NCBI GenBank assembly: GCA_902494135.1
Contig: CABUSE010000006.1
Location: forward strand, 1 to 22,046
DNA length: 22,046 nucleotides
Direction of reading: 5' to 3'
From: an uncultured Collinsella sp.
GTDB lineage: Bacteria > Actinomycetota > Coriobacteriia > Coriobacteriales > Coriobacteriaceae
The position numbers were made by a program, and so were the translations under genes. The notes below the pieces were generated by a model, which did not search any database, was not told where the DNA came from, and worked only from the letters and a program-made list of their open reading frames with translations. Shown one piece after another: positions 21,958 to 22,046 of the stretch (position 1 is its first letter; every line of letters starts with the position of its first letter).

Positions 21958-22046
21958 ATGCTGCTTACGCAAACGACAACGCCCGAGGACGTCAAGGCTC
22001 TTAATCGTGCCGAGCTCCCGCAGCTCTGCGACGAGATTCGCCACGC
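21958..22046 (+). CDS. dxs: 1-deoxy-D-xylulose-5-phosphate synthase, N-terminal 29 residues (continues beyond window)
   Basis: The first 29 codons are visible. The sequence TPEDVKALNRAELPQLCDEIRHA has the form of the DXS N-terminus (DLK-L-xx-EL-xL-xx-EIR), which begins the thiamine-diphosphate enzyme that makes deoxyxylulose phosphate from pyruvate and glyceraldehyde 3-phosphate in the non-mevalonate isoprenoid pathway. ATG 21958 is used because an upstream ATG at 21940 runs straight into a stop; the nearest GGAG (21942-21945) is 12 bases away, rather far. With so little sequence the call rests on this short motif alone. Confidence 0.65.
   Translation, partial: MLLTQTTTPEDVKALNRAELPQLCDEIRH

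Noticed and set aside
1..22046. CRISPR arrays, tRNA or rRNA genes, complete insertion sequences, prophage
   Set aside because: No regularly spaced repeats, cloverleaf with CCA-type end, rRNA signature or transposase/integrase frame was seen.

Overview
The window looks like a chromosomal segment of a GC-rich gut actinobacterium of the class Coriobacteriia, most likely Collinsella or a close relative. This is inferred from the GC-rich codon use, the giant fused 2-hydroxyacyl-CoA dehydratase activase, the sortase-anchored CAP/coiled-coil protein and the general gene style. No rRNA gene is present to confirm it. I see no tRNA, rRNA, CRISPR array, complete insertion sequence or prophage.

Layout. 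At 1-629 (minus) is the start of a type III pantothenate kinase (coaX), divergent from an OPT-family oligopeptide transporter (822-2525, plus) that ends in a strong terminator. Next, on the minus strand, comes a 1151-residue secreted, sortase-anchored protein: two long Ala-rich coiled coils around a CAP/SCP domain. Its 5' end carries a run of nine G that could act as an on/off switch. A DUF389 membrane protein with an EF-hand-like loop follows (6489-7628, plus), then a small membrane-anchored protein with a 12-codon upstream ORF, and a frameshifted gene remnant.

From 8700 to 14203 (minus) a TetR regulator and the 1593-residue tandem activase form an operon, with two palindromes in its promoter. 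From 14204 to 15072 there is no large gene, but the stretch is dense in signals: REP-like palindromes, a well-formed plus-strand promoter driving a short structured RNA with its own terminator, and a convergent 41-codon hydrophobic/polybasic ORF. That ORF has its Shine-Dalgarno in a hairpin and a LexA-like box over its promoter. Together these look like an SOS-controlled type I toxin-antitoxin locus, the most novel candidate here.

From 15073 to 18071 (minus) are a HAD phosphatase whose ribosome site and start codon lie in a near-perfect 21-bp inverted repeat, an MFS exporter-like protein and its TetR regulator, with a strong operator and a large hairpin between the last two. The ammonium module amtB-PII follows (18146-19971, minus); its PII lacks the usual modifiable Tyr51. 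A coupled pair then encodes a CmpB/DUF1113-type membrane protein and an HD-domain protein (20170-21729, minus), divergent from the first 30 codons of dxs (21958 to the end, plus).

Functionally the window mixes housekeeping (CoA and isoprenoid synthesis), nitrogen sensing, peptide uptake and anaerobic CoA-ester chemistry with accessory surface, efflux and putative toxin loci. All reading is by eye; family assignments rest on recognised motifs, not searches.
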